Shown here: positions 18,110 through 27,346 of the stretch, piece after piece
Layout of the letters: each line of letters starts with the position of its first letter
Position numbering within the stretch: position 1 is the first letter of the stretch
Source: Verrucomicrobiota bacterium
GTDB lineage: Bacteria; Verrucomicrobiota; Verrucomicrobiia; Chthoniobacterales; UBA10450
Assembly (NCBI GenBank): GCA_003218755.1
Contig: QHOK01000030.1
Span: forward strand, 36,195 to 70,724
Direction: 5' to 3'
DNA: 34,530 nucleotides
Program-made: the position numbers and the translations under genes
Notes under the pieces: generated by a model
What the model was told of the DNA's origin: nothing
Seen by the model: only the letters and a program-made list of their open reading frames with translations
The model's database searches: none

Positions 18110-18873
18110 AACGCTTTTTGTTGGCGGCACTCTTTTTTGCTGTTCTCCTGCTGATTTGGGAGGCGTTGTTTCGTGCAAAGATTTGGTCGCCGGTCCTCCT
18201 GCCTTCGCCGCGGCAAGTGGCGGTCTACTTAGAAGGCGCTGCCGTAGATGGAACTCTGGCAAAGGCGACGATTGTTACGATGCGTCGATTGCTCATAGGC
18301 TACATCATTGGCCTTGTTGTAGGGCTGCCGTTGGGATTGCTGACCGCGCGTTGGAAAGTGTGGCAAGACACCATTGGAACGCTAGCCCTCGGTCTGCAGA
18401 CTTTGCCGAGTGTCTGCTGGGTGCCGCTTGCGTTGTTATGGTTTGGACAAACGGAAGCCGCCATGCTTTTCGTGGTAGTAATGGGCACGTTGTGGTCGGT
18501 AGTGATCGCAACGGAAACTGGCGTGCGCCATGTTCCGCCGATTTATCGTCGCGCCGCATTGACCATGGGCTCGAAAAGTTTGCACATATGGTTCAAAGTG
18601 ATTTTGCCCGCAGCGCTTCCGTTTATCGTTAGCGGAATGAAACAAGGCTGGGCATTCGCCTGGCGCTCGCTCATGGCAGCTGAGATTTTCGTGACGATCC
18701 TGACCGGTTTCGGGCTCGGACAGCTTCTACACTACGGCCGTGAATTGAGCGCCATGGAGCAGGTCATCGGCATTATGATTGTCATCGTCGTCATTGGTTT
18801 AATGGCCGATAAAATTTTCTTCTCGCCGATTGAAAAATTCCTGCATCGGCGTTGGGGTACCAGCCAGGCATGA
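18106..18873 (+). CDS. ABC transporter permease (SsuC/TauC-like)
   Basis: Multi-TM; EAA-loop-like 'YRRAALTMGSKSLHIWFKVILPAALPFIVSGMKQGWAFAWRSLMAAE'; ATGA overlap with the ATPase gene. Confidence 0.92.
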   Translation: MKRFLLAALFFAVLLLIWEALFRAKIWSPVLLPSPRQVAVYLEGAAVDGTLAKATIVTMRRLLIGYIIGLVVGLPLGLLTARWKVWQDTIGTLALGLQTLPSVCWVPLALLWFGQTEAAMLFVVVMGTLWSVVIATETGVRHVPPIYRRAALTMGSKSLHIWFKVILPAALPFIVSGMKQGWAFAWRSLMAAEIFVTILTGFGLGQLLHYGRELSAMEQVIGIMIVIVVIGLMADKIFFSPIEKFLHRRWGTSQA

Positions 18874-19059
18874 TCTTCAGGCATCTGGCTTGTCACCGCT
18901 GGCGGCCGGTATTCGGCTTCAAGCTTAATCGAGGTTCTACGCGCCAACCTCGATTGCGGGGCTAACGCTACGCTCGAAGCACACGGTGTTGATGCTGAGG
19001 AGGCCGTGGAACAACTACAAAAGCTGCTCGGCCAATTGGACAAGTTCGACGAATCCTAA
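18874..19059 (+). pseudogene. HPr-like phosphocarrier domain remnant (C-terminal half only)
   Basis: Open frame after the permease TGA: SSGIWLVTAGGRYSASSLIEVLRANLDCGANATLEAHGVDAEEAVEQLQKLLGQLDKFDES*. Resembles the HPr second half (S-x-x-x-I/V-L ... G...LEA.G.DAEEA...L..LL). No N-terminal His region and no ATG. Confidence 0.5.
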
Positions 19060-19943
19060 CGCAAAGGTCGGGCGACCAGAATTCCGCTGTCGGAGCCGTA
19101 GCGATACAGGTATCTCGAGAGCTGGTCGTCCACCACAACTTTGCCATAATTACTCGGCGAGGAAGCGTGCATGAAATGCAAAACGCCGTCACTTGTGCGC
19201 AACGCGAGGCCGACATGGGCGGTGGAGTAAAGCCCACTTCGATCGCGCGAAATTATTCCGATAATGTCGCCGCTGCGCAGTTTCGGTTCAATTTTGGCGA
19301 CTTGGCTTTTTGGAATTTCATAGAGCGGCCGCGATGAGACGTTCGCTTCCATACGCGCCAGCGGCCCAAGGAGCGAGCGATTCGCGGCGAGATATCGGTA
19401 ATGTCGCCAGCCGGCGGTCATCTCCCGCGCAGAATGGGGGACGCTCTGCCCGCCGAGATCGCGGGTGAGATCGTCCACCAGACCCCTGCGATCATTGTCG
19501 TAAAGCCAGTCTTCCAGGTAATGGAGACGCGAAAGATAATCGCCCGTGCATTCGCCGCCGCGGTACCGGTCGAGTTCGATGTAATGCAACAGACGCTCCG
19601 GAGTCCAGTTCGACTCCGGCTCGTTCAGCATTCGGGCAAAGCCGAGCGCTATCTCAAAAAAGGTCCAGCAATCCACGCCCTGAAAATTTACCGACGGCGA
19701 CTCGATCCGATTGTCGATTTCCAGGGTGAAATGTCTATACCGTGTTCCTACCAACGCTTGTCCGACCGCCGCGGTCCGCTCTCCGACCGGCAAAGCCTTC
19801 CAATTTCCTGCTTTGGCCTTTGCAACGAGTCGGTTGAACTGGTCCTGTCCCTTAAAAATTGTGGTAAATGGCAATCGCGATGTCGATGCTAACGCGACTG
19901 AACAGATCAAACAGAGCGGCACAAAGGCTTTCCAATTTCGCAT
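19056..19943 (-). CDS. DUF1460 (N-acetylmuramoyl-L-alanine amidase-like, NlpC/P60-related fold) secreted protein
   Basis: Signal peptide; 'AVGQALVGTRYRHFTLEI...VNFQGVDCWTFFEIALGFARML', 'LRSGDIIGIISRDRSGLYSTAHVGLALRTSDGVLHFMHASS'. Confidence 0.8.
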   Translation of the reverse strand: MRNWKAFVPLCLICSVALASTSRLPFTTIFKGQDQFNRLVAKAKAGNWKALPVGERTAAVGQALVGTRYRHFTLEIDNRIESPSVNFQGVDCWTFFEIALGFARMLNEPESNWTPERLLHYIELDRYRGGECTGDYLSRLHYLEDWLYDNDRRGLVDDLTRDLGGQSVPHSAREMTAGWRHYRYLAANRSLLGPLARMEANVSSRPLYEIPKSQVAKIEPKLRSGDIIGIISRDRSGLYSTAHVGLALRTSDGVLHFMHASSPSNYGKVVVDDQLSRYLYRYGSDSGILVARPLR

Positions 19944-20119
19944 GACGCGGACAACTCAACGCGGAATAGAGAAACTTACAAGGTTACAACCTCAAAAAAA
20001 TTAGCCTTGGAACATGAACATCGTGCCTTTCTAACTCTTGTAACTTTCGACACTTCGCGACTACTCGTTCGGGGTAAAGAGTTTTACTTGCGTGAACCGC
20101 ACCTATATCGTCTACCAGC

Positions 20120-21085
20120 GTGGCACTTCGTTTTCCTAAAAAGAGCCGGCGAAATGTTGTTCGCCAAACATCGCGGGATGGTGCGCCTCTTCCACGACTT
20201 CGGGATTCCACTCGCGTCCGGCTGCGTCCACGAGCTGACTGGCATAAGCGCAATTTTCTGACCAGCGTCTTGATCCCCTCGCTTTTCACTAAGCGTTCCG
20301 GTGGTCCCGCGGCTCCGCAATTCCCGAAAATCCGCGAAGGCGAGATCTCCATAACCTGGATCGGTCATGCGTCATTTCTCATCCAAACCCACGAGGTCAA
20401 TATCTTGATCGACCCGATCTGGTCGAAATGGCTCAAGGTGATCAAGCGGTTGAAACAACCAGGCTTCGAAATTCATCATCTGCCTTCGATTGATTTTGTC
20501 CTGGTGACGCATGCACATTTCGATCATCTCGACCGGCGAACGCTACGGCGCGTCGCGGCGGATCAACCGATTGTTGTGCCCATGGGCGTAGGAAACCTGG
20601 TGCATGATCTCGGCTTTCATATCGTGCACGAGCTCGATTATTGGCAAACGGTCGAGCTCGGCCCGCTAAAAATTTCTCTCACCCCTTGCCACCACTGGGG
20701 CGCCCGGTTCCTCGCCGACTTGCATCGCGATTTTGGCGGATTTGTAATCGCTTCGAATGGCCGCACGATTTTTCACTGTGGCGACAGCGCTTACTTTCCC
20801 GGGTTCAAGGAAATCGGCGACCGCTACAAGATCGAGATCGCACTGCTCCCCATTGGCGCTTACGAAGCGCCCACCGGCCGCGAAGTTCATATGAATCCCG
20901 AGGAAGCGGTAAAAGCATTTCTCGAGCTTCGTGCGGAGACTTTGATTCCGATGCATTACGGGACGTTTCGCCTCGGCTTTGAACCGCTCCACGAGCCACC
21001 GCAACGCCTGCTTAGATGCGCACGCTCGCGTGGCATTGAGGAAAAAGTTTTGGTGATGACCGAGGGAAAACCGGTGGTGCTGTGA
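20120..21085 (+). CDS. MBL-fold metallo-hydrolase (UlaG / NAPE-PLD-like)
   Basis: 'ISITWIGHASFLIQTHEVNILIDPIWSKW', 'VLVTHAHFDHLDRRTL', 'LTPCHHWGARFLADLHRDFGGFVIASNGRTIFHCGDSAYFPGFKEIG'. Likely GTG start. Confidence 0.88.
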   Translation: MALRFPKKSRRNVVRQTSRDGAPLPRLRDSTRVRLRPRADWHKRNFLTSVLIPSLFTKRSGGPAAPQFPKIREGEISITWIGHASFLIQTHEVNILIDPIWSKWLKVIKRLKQPGFEIHHLPSIDFVLVTHAHFDHLDRRTLRRVAADQPIVVPMGVGNLVHDLGFHIVHELDYWQTVELGPLKISLTPCHHWGARFLADLHRDFGGFVIASNGRTIFHCGDSAYFPGFKEIGDRYKIEIALLPIGAYEAPTGREVHMNPEEAVKAFLELRAETLIPMHYGTFRLGFEPLHEPPQRLLRCARSRGIEEKVLVMTEGKPVVL

Positions 21086-21543
21086 GAAAGAAAACGCCGA
21101 ACGCCCAACATCGAACGCCGAACATTGAATTCGGAAAGTGGCGCGTTGCTGAGCTTCCTGACGGACGATACAAGTTCAAGCGCGAGCACCTGTACGATCT
21201 TGAAGACAGGCTCCTGGAGTTTGCCGCAAATATTATCGAACTCACCGAGTCATTGGAAAATACTCGAGCTGGAAATCACGTCGCCGGACAACTCTTGCGA
21301 TGCGGCACATCATCTCTTTCGAATCACGGGGAGGTTGAAGCAGCAGAATCACGCAGAGACTTCCTTCACAAACTACGGATTTGCCTTAAAGAACTGCTCG
21401 AAACAAAACGGTGGTTGCGACTCGTAGGCCGAGTAAAAAAACTCGGGTCACCCGCAAACTTCACCATTTGCATCAATGAAATCGAACAGCTGATCCGGAT
21501 TTTCGTGGCCAGCATCCGGACCGCTGAGAGAAACGCCAAATGA
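21082..21543 (+). CDS. four helix bundle protein (23S rRNA-intervening-sequence / S23 family)
   Basis: 'LYDLEDRLLEFAANIIELTESLENTRAGNHVAGQLLRCGTSSLSNHGEVEAAESRRDFLHKLRICLKELLETKRWLRLV'. GTG start overlaps the MBL stop (GTGA); N-term 'KTPNAQHRTPNIEF' is encoded by the flanking repeat. Confidence 0.85.
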   Translation: MRKKTPNAQHRTPNIEFGKWRVAELPDGRYKFKREHLYDLEDRLLEFAANIIELTESLENTRAGNHVAGQLLRCGTSSLSNHGEVEAAESRRDFLHKLRICLKELLETKRWLRLVGRVKKLGSPANFTICINEIEQLIRIFVASIRTAERNAK

Positions 21544-21599
21544 TGCTCGCTCCGTCGGAGTTTGACGTTCGGCGTTGGACGTTGAGCGTTCGGCGTTTT
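21091..21599. mobile_element. candidate compact element: IVP-like gene bounded by 33-bp inverted repeats
   Basis: Left 21091-21123 AAAACGCCGAACGCCCAACATCGAACGCCGAAC; right 21567-21599 reads AAAACGCCGAACGCTCAACGTCCAACGCCGAAC on the minus strand (30/33 identical). Confidence 0.45.
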
Positions 21600-21608
21600 C
21601 TGTTTTAG

Positions 21609-23786
21609 ATGTCCGCTTTGCGCTCCACGCGTTCGGAAATTCTCGGCGCGGCAACAGCAGGGCTAGTCGTCGTATTCTTTTGCTTCATTCTTCTCTGGCA
21701 TGATCCGCTGGTTTTTTGGAATGATGATTATGAGTTGTCGATCTTGCCCGTGTTCGCCGATATGGCGCGCAGCTGGTCGGAGGGGCATTGGCCGATCCTG
21801 AGTCCGTATTCGTGGGTTTGCGGCAATCTTGCCGGCGAATTTCAATACGGCACCTTTTCCCTTTTTGTAAACGCGGCCGTTATTTTCATCTGGAAATTTC
21901 CGCTTACGTTTCCGCAGCAGGCCACTGCGCTTTCAATCATGCACCTTTTTGTGCTGGCGATGGGCGCATTTTTGCTCGCGCGTGACCGCCAACTTTCGAT
22001 TCCATTATCGATCTTCGTTGCACTTGTCGCCTCGCTAAACGGCTGGATCATCTGCTGGGGCGCGACCGATTGGTTCGGGGCCCTCGGTGCGTTCACGTGG
22101 CTGCCATGGGCGTGGTGGGGCGCGGGACGCGCGCTGGACCCGCGACGAACGAAATGGCGATTCCTCTGGCCAGCGCCGTTCGTTTACCTGCTCGTCACCG
22201 GCGGCTTTCCTTATACGGTTTTGATGTTGCTGCTGTTGATTGGCTTGCTTTTCATCAAGTCGTTAGTCCAAACCCGCAGCATCTTCTCGATCTCGCCGAT
22301 GCTTTTTGGTATCGCGCTCGGCTTTGGATTGTCCGCGCCAGCATGGCTTGCGGTTCTTGATCTCGTTCAAGGTTCAGCGCGCGAACTGCAGCCGCCGTCC
22401 GCGCACTGGCAATGGCTCGTTCCACCAGCGGCATTGCCGGGATTAATCCTTCCCTCGTGGACCGTGAACTGGACCGATTTCTCCTCGAAAAGCGTTCCGC
22501 ATACCGCAACGGAATTGGCGTGCGGCTTGGTTGCTCCCGGTGCGCTTGTTGCTGGCTTGGTCTGGCGCGTCCGCATGCTCATTACGCGACTCAAATGGGA
22601 GTTCGTCCTGCTTCTGATCGTGTTGTTGCTTTGCATGATTCCGACAGCTGGACTTTTCCGTTGGAGTTTTCGGTGGCTGCCGTTTTTTCATTTGGTCCTG
22701 GCAATTTGTGCCGCGGAGGTGCTGGAACAGCGGCCGGGATCACCGATCCCGGCTACAGCAGCGCTCGCTCTCACTGCACTGACAGCCCTAGCGATGCTAG
22801 TCTTGCATACCGCTGGCTCCTACGCTTTGCCGCTGACGTGGCTCTTACTCGGGCTCGCGGCGATTTGGTTACTTTCAGAGCTCTTGCTGCGTGATTCTGA
22901 ATTTCAAAAATGCGTGCCTGTCGTGATCGCGTTTTTAGCGCTGCTCGCTACATATCTCTGCATTCCGACAAACTGCGATGTGCCGAGATATAATTTTTCT
23001 CAAGAGCTGCTTAAACCTGAGCCGCTCGATCCGGAGCGCCTTTATCTAAGCATCTATCCGTGGGCAGAGCTAACGTATTGCATTGCAAATAAACCACAGC
23101 CGGTGGGCCAGGTTCTGCGCCCGGGAAGCACATCGATGTGGGCCGGACTGCATTTCATTAATGGCTACAGCCCAATCCGAGCCGCTGGCATGGCGCGCAA
23201 ATTTGCGACCACCATTCATGGTGAAATTAATCCAGATGTGGGAAGCTATTTGCTCAGTCAACAGGCTGGCAAGGATGGCGAACTGGCTTTGCTGGGTGTG
23301 GATGGAATTGTTGTTGCACGAGAATTAGACCTCACGCCCCAGCCGGGTTCCGGATGGGAAATGGTTGTTTCAACAGATGAAGGACGCGTCTTCCATCGAC
23401 ACGGTACGCCATTCGCGCGGGTGCGTTCAGTCACGTCAATCGATTCGCGGCCTAACGAACAATTTGCCTCGGCGACGATTTCAAAGATTACTGATTCGCG
23501 AAATTCGGTTGAAGTGGATGTCGATGTTCCGAGCGGTGATCGGCCCGCGCTGCTGACTTTTTCGCGGCCGTATTTTCGCGGCTACGAAGCGCGAGTCGGC
23601 GACCAAAAACTCGTCCTCACTTCTTATCGCGGCTTATTTCCGATTCTCGAAGTTCCACCCGGCGCACATGGCCGGCTGAGGCTCACCTATCGGCCGTATT
23701 GGCTAGTCTGGGGAGGCGCTGTAGCCGTGATTTGTGCGTTGGTGGTGGTTTTGAGCTTTCTTGCTGCGGTTAACCGACGCACATAA
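21609..23786 (+). CDS. large multi-pass membrane protein, YfhO-like
   Basis: Many TM segments, N-term 'LLWHDPLVFWNDDYELSILPVFADMARSWSEGHWPILSPYSWVCGNLAGEFQYGTF', C-term 'RPALLTFSRPYFRGYEARVGDQKLVLTSYRGLFPILEVPPGAHGRLRLTYRPYW', typical of the YfhO family. Confidence 0.7.
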   Translation: MSALRSTRSEILGAATAGLVVVFFCFILLWHDPLVFWNDDYELSILPVFADMARSWSEGHWPILSPYSWVCGNLAGEFQYGTFSLFVNAAVIFIWKFPLTFPQQATALSIMHLFVLAMGAFLLARDRQLSIPLSIFVALVASLNGWIICWGATDWFGALGAFTWLPWAWWGAGRALDPRRTKWRFLWPAPFVYLLVTGGFPYTVLMLLLLIGLLFIKSLVQTRSIFSISPMLFGIALGFGLSAPAWLAVLDLVQGSARELQPPSAHWQWLVPPAALPGLILPSWTVNWTDFSSKSVPHTATELACGLVAPGALVAGLVWRVRMLITRLKWEFVLLLIVLLLCMIPTAGLFRWSFRWLPFFHLVLAICAAEVLEQRPGSPIPATAALALTALTALAMLVLHTAGSYALPLTWLLLGLAAIWLLSELLLRDSEFQKCVPVVIAFLALLATYLCIPTNCDVPRYNFSQELLKPEPLDPERLYLSIYPWAELTYCIANKPQPVGQVLRPGSTSMWAGLHFINGYSPIRAAGMARKFATTIHGEINPDVGSYLLSQQAGKDGELALLGVDGIVVARELDLTPQPGSGWEMVVSTDEGRVFHRHGTPFARVRSVTSIDSRPNEQFASATISKITDSRNSVEVDVDVPSGDRPALLTFSRPYFRGYEARVGDQKLVLTSYRGLFPILEVPPGAHGRLRLTYRPYWLVWGGAVAVICALVVVLSFLAAVNRRT

Positions 23787-23974
23787 CCGCGCCGCAGTTA
23801 TTTCTCTTTCAACCCGGAAACATTCAGCGTTCGAATTTTGCTGTGGTCCGCAGGAGCGTCGCCACTGAACGCGATCGATTCGGTTTCCGCACTTTGCAAA
23901 TCCCGCATGAATGATGAGGCGTGATCTCACGTGGACGGCATCCAGACGGCGCCTTGCATGATGTGGGACGCGCG

Positions 23975-25198
23975 TCATAGTTTTTTGGGATTTTCCAAGA
24001 GTTCGATCACGCGTTTGAGCAAACGACCGGCGCCACCCCCGTCGATGCTGCGATGATCAAAGCTTAGGGTGATCTGGGCCTCGGTTTTGGGAACAAATTC
24101 CTTTTTTTCTTCGTCCCACGAGGGAACCTTTTTCCCGAATCCGAGGCCGAGCAGCAATGTCTGATCTGGCAGAGGAATAGGAGTGCCCCATTCCATTCCG
24201 AAAGTGCCGAAGTTTGAAACGGTCGCAATGCCGCCGGCTTGCATGTCTGGTGAAATCCGCCGCTGCCGCGCGAGATCGACGAGTTCCTTGTATTTTGTCG
24301 TAAGATCCGCAAGCGACGTTTTGTCTGCGCCGCGAATCACCGGCACCATGATTCCGTCCTCCGCTTCAACTGCGATCCCAATGTCAATGGAGTTCGATTG
24401 CACTACGCGGTTGCCGATCAATTTCGCGGCTGCGCCCGGATTCTCCGCGAGTGCGAGAGCGAGCGAGCGCAGCGCGTAAAGACCGGGGCCAGGCTTTGGA
24501 TCTCGCGATTGCCGGTCTTGCAACACCGGATCGAGATTTACCGACGACCCGATGGTCGAAAGCGGGCGCGTCCAACTGCGTCGCATTGCGTCGGCGACGC
24601 CCGCGCGAATAGCGGAAGCTTCGTGCGCGGTTTGGTTCTCAATTTTGTGCAGAAAATTTTCGAGGTCTTTAATGGTGACGCGATTGCCTGCTCCAGTACC
24701 CATGATGCCGGCGAGATCAGCATTCGTTAACTGCAATTCGGCCATTCGCGCGCGGACGCGCGGTGACATGAAAGCCGCTCCCTTCGTAACCGCAGGAACG
24801 GGCAGGCCGCCCACCCGTGCGCCTTCGCCATCGCTCGCGGCGATCTTTCGCTCGAGTGCAGGAGCGACTTCCTGATCGGCGCGCGCGGGAATTTCTTCAG
24901 CAACTTCTCGCTGCGGACGGGGAGGCGCTTGCTTTGCGAATCGCGCTGCGTCTGCCTCGCTTGCTTCCACATACCCAAGCACTGCGCCAACTGGGTAAGT
25001 TTCCTTTAGCTGGACAGTGATCCTGTCGATTTTGCCTTTGCATGGCGTGGTCACACCCATCACCGCCTTGTTGGTCTCGACATCGATAATTTCCTGATCA
25101 TCCACCACTTCGTCACCGGGCTTTACTTTAATATCGACAATGGTCGCTTCGGCGATCGATTCGCCTAACTGCGGCATGATGATTGGAACTTGCGGCAT
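23975..25198 (-). CDS. 2-oxo acid dehydrogenase E2 (dihydrolipoamide acyltransferase)
   Basis: Lipoyl domain 'MPQLGESIAEATIVDIKVKPGDEVVDDQEIIDVETNKAVMGV', E3-binding 'MSPRVRARMAELQLTNADLAGIMGTGAGNRVTIKDLENFL', catalytic 'SFDHRSIDGGGAGRLL'. Confidence 0.93.
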   Translation of the reverse strand: MPQVPIIMPQLGESIAEATIVDIKVKPGDEVVDDQEIIDVETNKAVMGVTTPCKGKIDRITVQLKETYPVGAVLGYVEASEADAARFAKQAPPRPQREVAEEIPARADQEVAPALERKIAASDGEGARVGGLPVPAVTKGAAFMSPRVRARMAELQLTNADLAGIMGTGAGNRVTIKDLENFLHKIENQTAHEASAIRAGVADAMRRSWTRPLSTIGSSVNLDPVLQDRQSRDPKPGPGLYALRSLALALAENPGAAAKLIGNRVVQSNSIDIGIAVEAEDGIMVPVIRGADKTSLADLTTKYKELVDLARQRRISPDMQAGGIATVSNFGTFGMEWGTPIPLPDQTLLLGLGFGKKVPSWDEEKKEFVPKTEAQITLSFDHRSIDGGGAGRLLKRVIELLENPKKL

Positions 25199-25203
25199 AG
25201 ATT

Positions 25204-26172
25204 CTATTCTCGCAGCAGTGCGCGAGCTTTGGCTGCGATATTTTGTGCGTTCGGTCGATGCGCGCTCCACAGGTTTGGGTGATATGGAATCGGAGTGTCT
25301 TTAGCGTTGAGACGTTGCGGCGCTGCGTCGAGCAGATGAAAGCCCTGACTCGTGACGCGCGCGATCACTTCCGCAGTCGCGCCGCCCCACGGAAACGACT
25401 CGCCGGCGCACAGCAAACGTCCGGTGCGCGCGACGGATGCCAGCACGGTATCAGCGTCGAGCGGTTTAACGGTGCGCAGGTCAACAACTTCAGCTTCGAA
25501 ACCTTCACGCGCGAGTTCCTCCGCCGCCGCGAGAGATTCCTGCATCATTGCGCTGTAGCTCACGATGGTGAGATCGCGTCCCTCCCGCGCAATACGCGCC
25601 CGGCCAGTCGGCAACCCTTTTTCCGGTAATTTGTCGGCCTTGAGGTGGTAGTAGAGGTATTTGTGTTCGCAGTAGATGACGGGATCGTCGATCGCCACAG
25701 CTTCTATTAACATCGTGTAGGCGTCTTCCACTGTCGCCGGCGTCATCACGATCAGTCCGGGATAATGCGCGTAAATCGATTCCATCGATTGACTGTGGAA
25801 CGGCCCACTGCCTTTTGTCCCACCGGAAGGCAGACGAATCGTGATGGGGACGGGCACATTTGTCCGCCAGTAATGAGTGCCGGCATTGTTTAGAATTTGA
25901 TTGAGCGCGATGCTTGAGAAATCGGCAAACTGCATTTCGACAATCGGCCGCATTCCTTGGATGGCGGCGCCAATCGCGGTCCCGACGATGGCGTCTTCGC
26001 TGATCGGCGTGTTCAATACGCGCCCGGGAAATTCCTTTGCCAGACCTTTCGTCGCTTTAAACGCGCCGCCGAACGTGCCGCCGACGTCCTGCCCGTAAAT
26101 GAAAACGCGCTCGTCGACGCGAAGTAATTTTGCCTGTGCCTCCCGGATCGCTTCGAGATACGTGATGCTCAT
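25204..26172 (-). CDS. 2-oxo acid dehydrogenase E1 beta subunit
   Basis: 'MSITYLEAIREAQAKLLRVDERVFIYGQDVGGTFGGAFKATKGLAKEFPGRVLNTPISEDAIVGTAIGAAIQGMRPIVEMQFADF'. Start overlaps the E1 alpha stop. Confidence 0.94.
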   Translation of the reverse strand: MSITYLEAIREAQAKLLRVDERVFIYGQDVGGTFGGAFKATKGLAKEFPGRVLNTPISEDAIVGTAIGAAIQGMRPIVEMQFADFSSIALNQILNNAGTHYWRTNVPVPITIRLPSGGTKGSGPFHSQSMESIYAHYPGLIVMTPATVEDAYTMLIEAVAIDDPVIYCEHKYLYYHLKADKLPEKGLPTGRARIAREGRDLTIVSYSAMMQESLAAAEELAREGFEAEVVDLRTVKPLDADTVLASVARTGRLLCAGESFPWGGATAEVIARVTSQGFHLLDAAPQRLNAKDTPIPYHPNLWSAHRPNAQNIAAKARALLRE

Positions 26173-27203
26173 TCGAAGGAATCGACAAGATCGCGTGTCG
26201 ATAATGCGCACCAATCTTCTTTATCGCCTTCGGGTGCGGGTTCCTTTTGCGCGTCGGCAATTGCCTCGTCTACCTGCGCCGCGGCCTTTTTGCGCCACTC
26301 GGCCAGTGTCTCCGCGTCCACCAAGTTAAGATCAATGATCGTCTGCTCCGCGACCTTCAAACAATCACGCGCAAACGGTTGCCGTTTAATCTCTTCTGTC
26401 ACGTAGCTTGCATCATCGTGTTCGCCATGACCGGACAGGCGCAAGACGGATGCAACGACCAACTGCGGCGGTCGCCCAGCGCGCGCACGTTTCACCGCGC
26501 CACCGATCACGTCCAAGCACGTGCCGAGATCGGTTCCGTCAAGACTGTAACCTTCAAACCCGTAACCGATCGCCCGATCAACCAAATCATGACACGCGAA
26601 CTCGCGGTCGTTAGGGGTTGAGTAAGCATAATGATTGTTTGTGGCGACGACCACGAGCGGCACTTGTTCCACTGCGGCAATATTCATTCCCTCGTGCAAC
26701 GAACCGGTCTGCATCCCGCCTTCGCCGATGCACGCCAGTCCAACAAAGTTTTTCTCGCCTTTAAATCGTTTCGCCATCAACGTGCCCACTGTGACCGAAA
26801 TCATCGCCCCGAGGTGGCTGATCATTGCGAGTTCGTTCTTACGCGGATGACCTCGATGAATGTTGCCGTCGCGCCCGCGCATCGGCCCCAGGCGCGAGCC
26901 CAGATAGGTGCGCGTCACATCAATCAGCGGTTCGCCGAAGGCAGATCGCCCCGCCTGGTCGCGAATCAATGGCGCGAAGATGTCGCCTTGTTGCAAAAAC
27001 AACCCGCATGCGACGCTGACTGCCTCCTGGCCTTTACCGATATAGACTCCGCCCGTGATCAATCCGCCGCGATAGAGACTAACGAGCTTTTCCTCAAGCG
27101 TGCGCGTCAGCAGCATCCAGCGGAATGCCTCAAGGAAACGGTCGTGCGGCGGCGCGGTCTTTTTTGTTTTTGATTTCGCGGTGCGCTGCGCCGTCTGAAG
27201 CAT
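26169..27203 (-). CDS. 2-oxo acid dehydrogenase E1 alpha subunit (thiamine-pyrophosphate dependent)
   Basis: 'GGLITGGVYIGKGQEAVSVACG', TPP-binding 'ACIGEGGMQTGSLHEGMNIAAVEQVPLVVVATNNHYAYSTP', 'RLSGHGEHDDASYVTEEI'. Confidence 0.93.
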   Translation of the reverse strand: MLQTAQRTAKSKTKKTAPPHDRFLEAFRWMLLTRTLEEKLVSLYRGGLITGGVYIGKGQEAVSVACGLFLQQGDIFAPLIRDQAGRSAFGEPLIDVTRTYLGSRLGPMRGRDGNIHRGHPRKNELAMISHLGAMISVTVGTLMAKRFKGEKNFVGLACIGEGGMQTGSLHEGMNIAAVEQVPLVVVATNNHYAYSTPNDREFACHDLVDRAIGYGFEGYSLDGTDLGTCLDVIGGAVKRARAGRPPQLVVASVLRLSGHGEHDDASYVTEEIKRQPFARDCLKVAEQTIIDLNLVDAETLAEWRKKAAAQVDEAIADAQKEPAPEGDKEDWCALSTRDLVDSFE

Positions 27204-27270
27204 CCAGCAATTTTACGCGAGATCGACGATCGCGCGCAAAAATTTTTTGGCGCTCGAATTACACAGGTGG

Positions 27271-27292
27271 AACGCGTTGTCCTCAACGCGTT
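27271..27292 (-). terminator. hairpin downstream of smc
   Basis: AACGCGTTG-TCCT-CAACGCGTT, perfect 9-bp stem; no clear U-tract. Confidence 0.4.
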
Positions 27293-27346
27293 GGGGAAAG
27301 ACTCGCCCGTGCCGCCGCCCTATCTTCTCTGGAGAACCCGATCCAT

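Noticed and set aside
21082-21543. Diversity-generating retroelement Avd protein
   Set aside because: The fold family is shared with Avd, but no reverse transcriptase or template/variable repeat pair is visible in the window.
23703-23978. - strand ORF of 91 aa between the YfhO-like and E2 genes
   Set aside because: Basic, low-information translation overlapping the YfhO-like gene. Another frame (MRDLQSAETESIAFSGDAPADHSKIRTLNVSGLKEK*) looks more protein-like but has an in-frame stop upstream and no family I can name.
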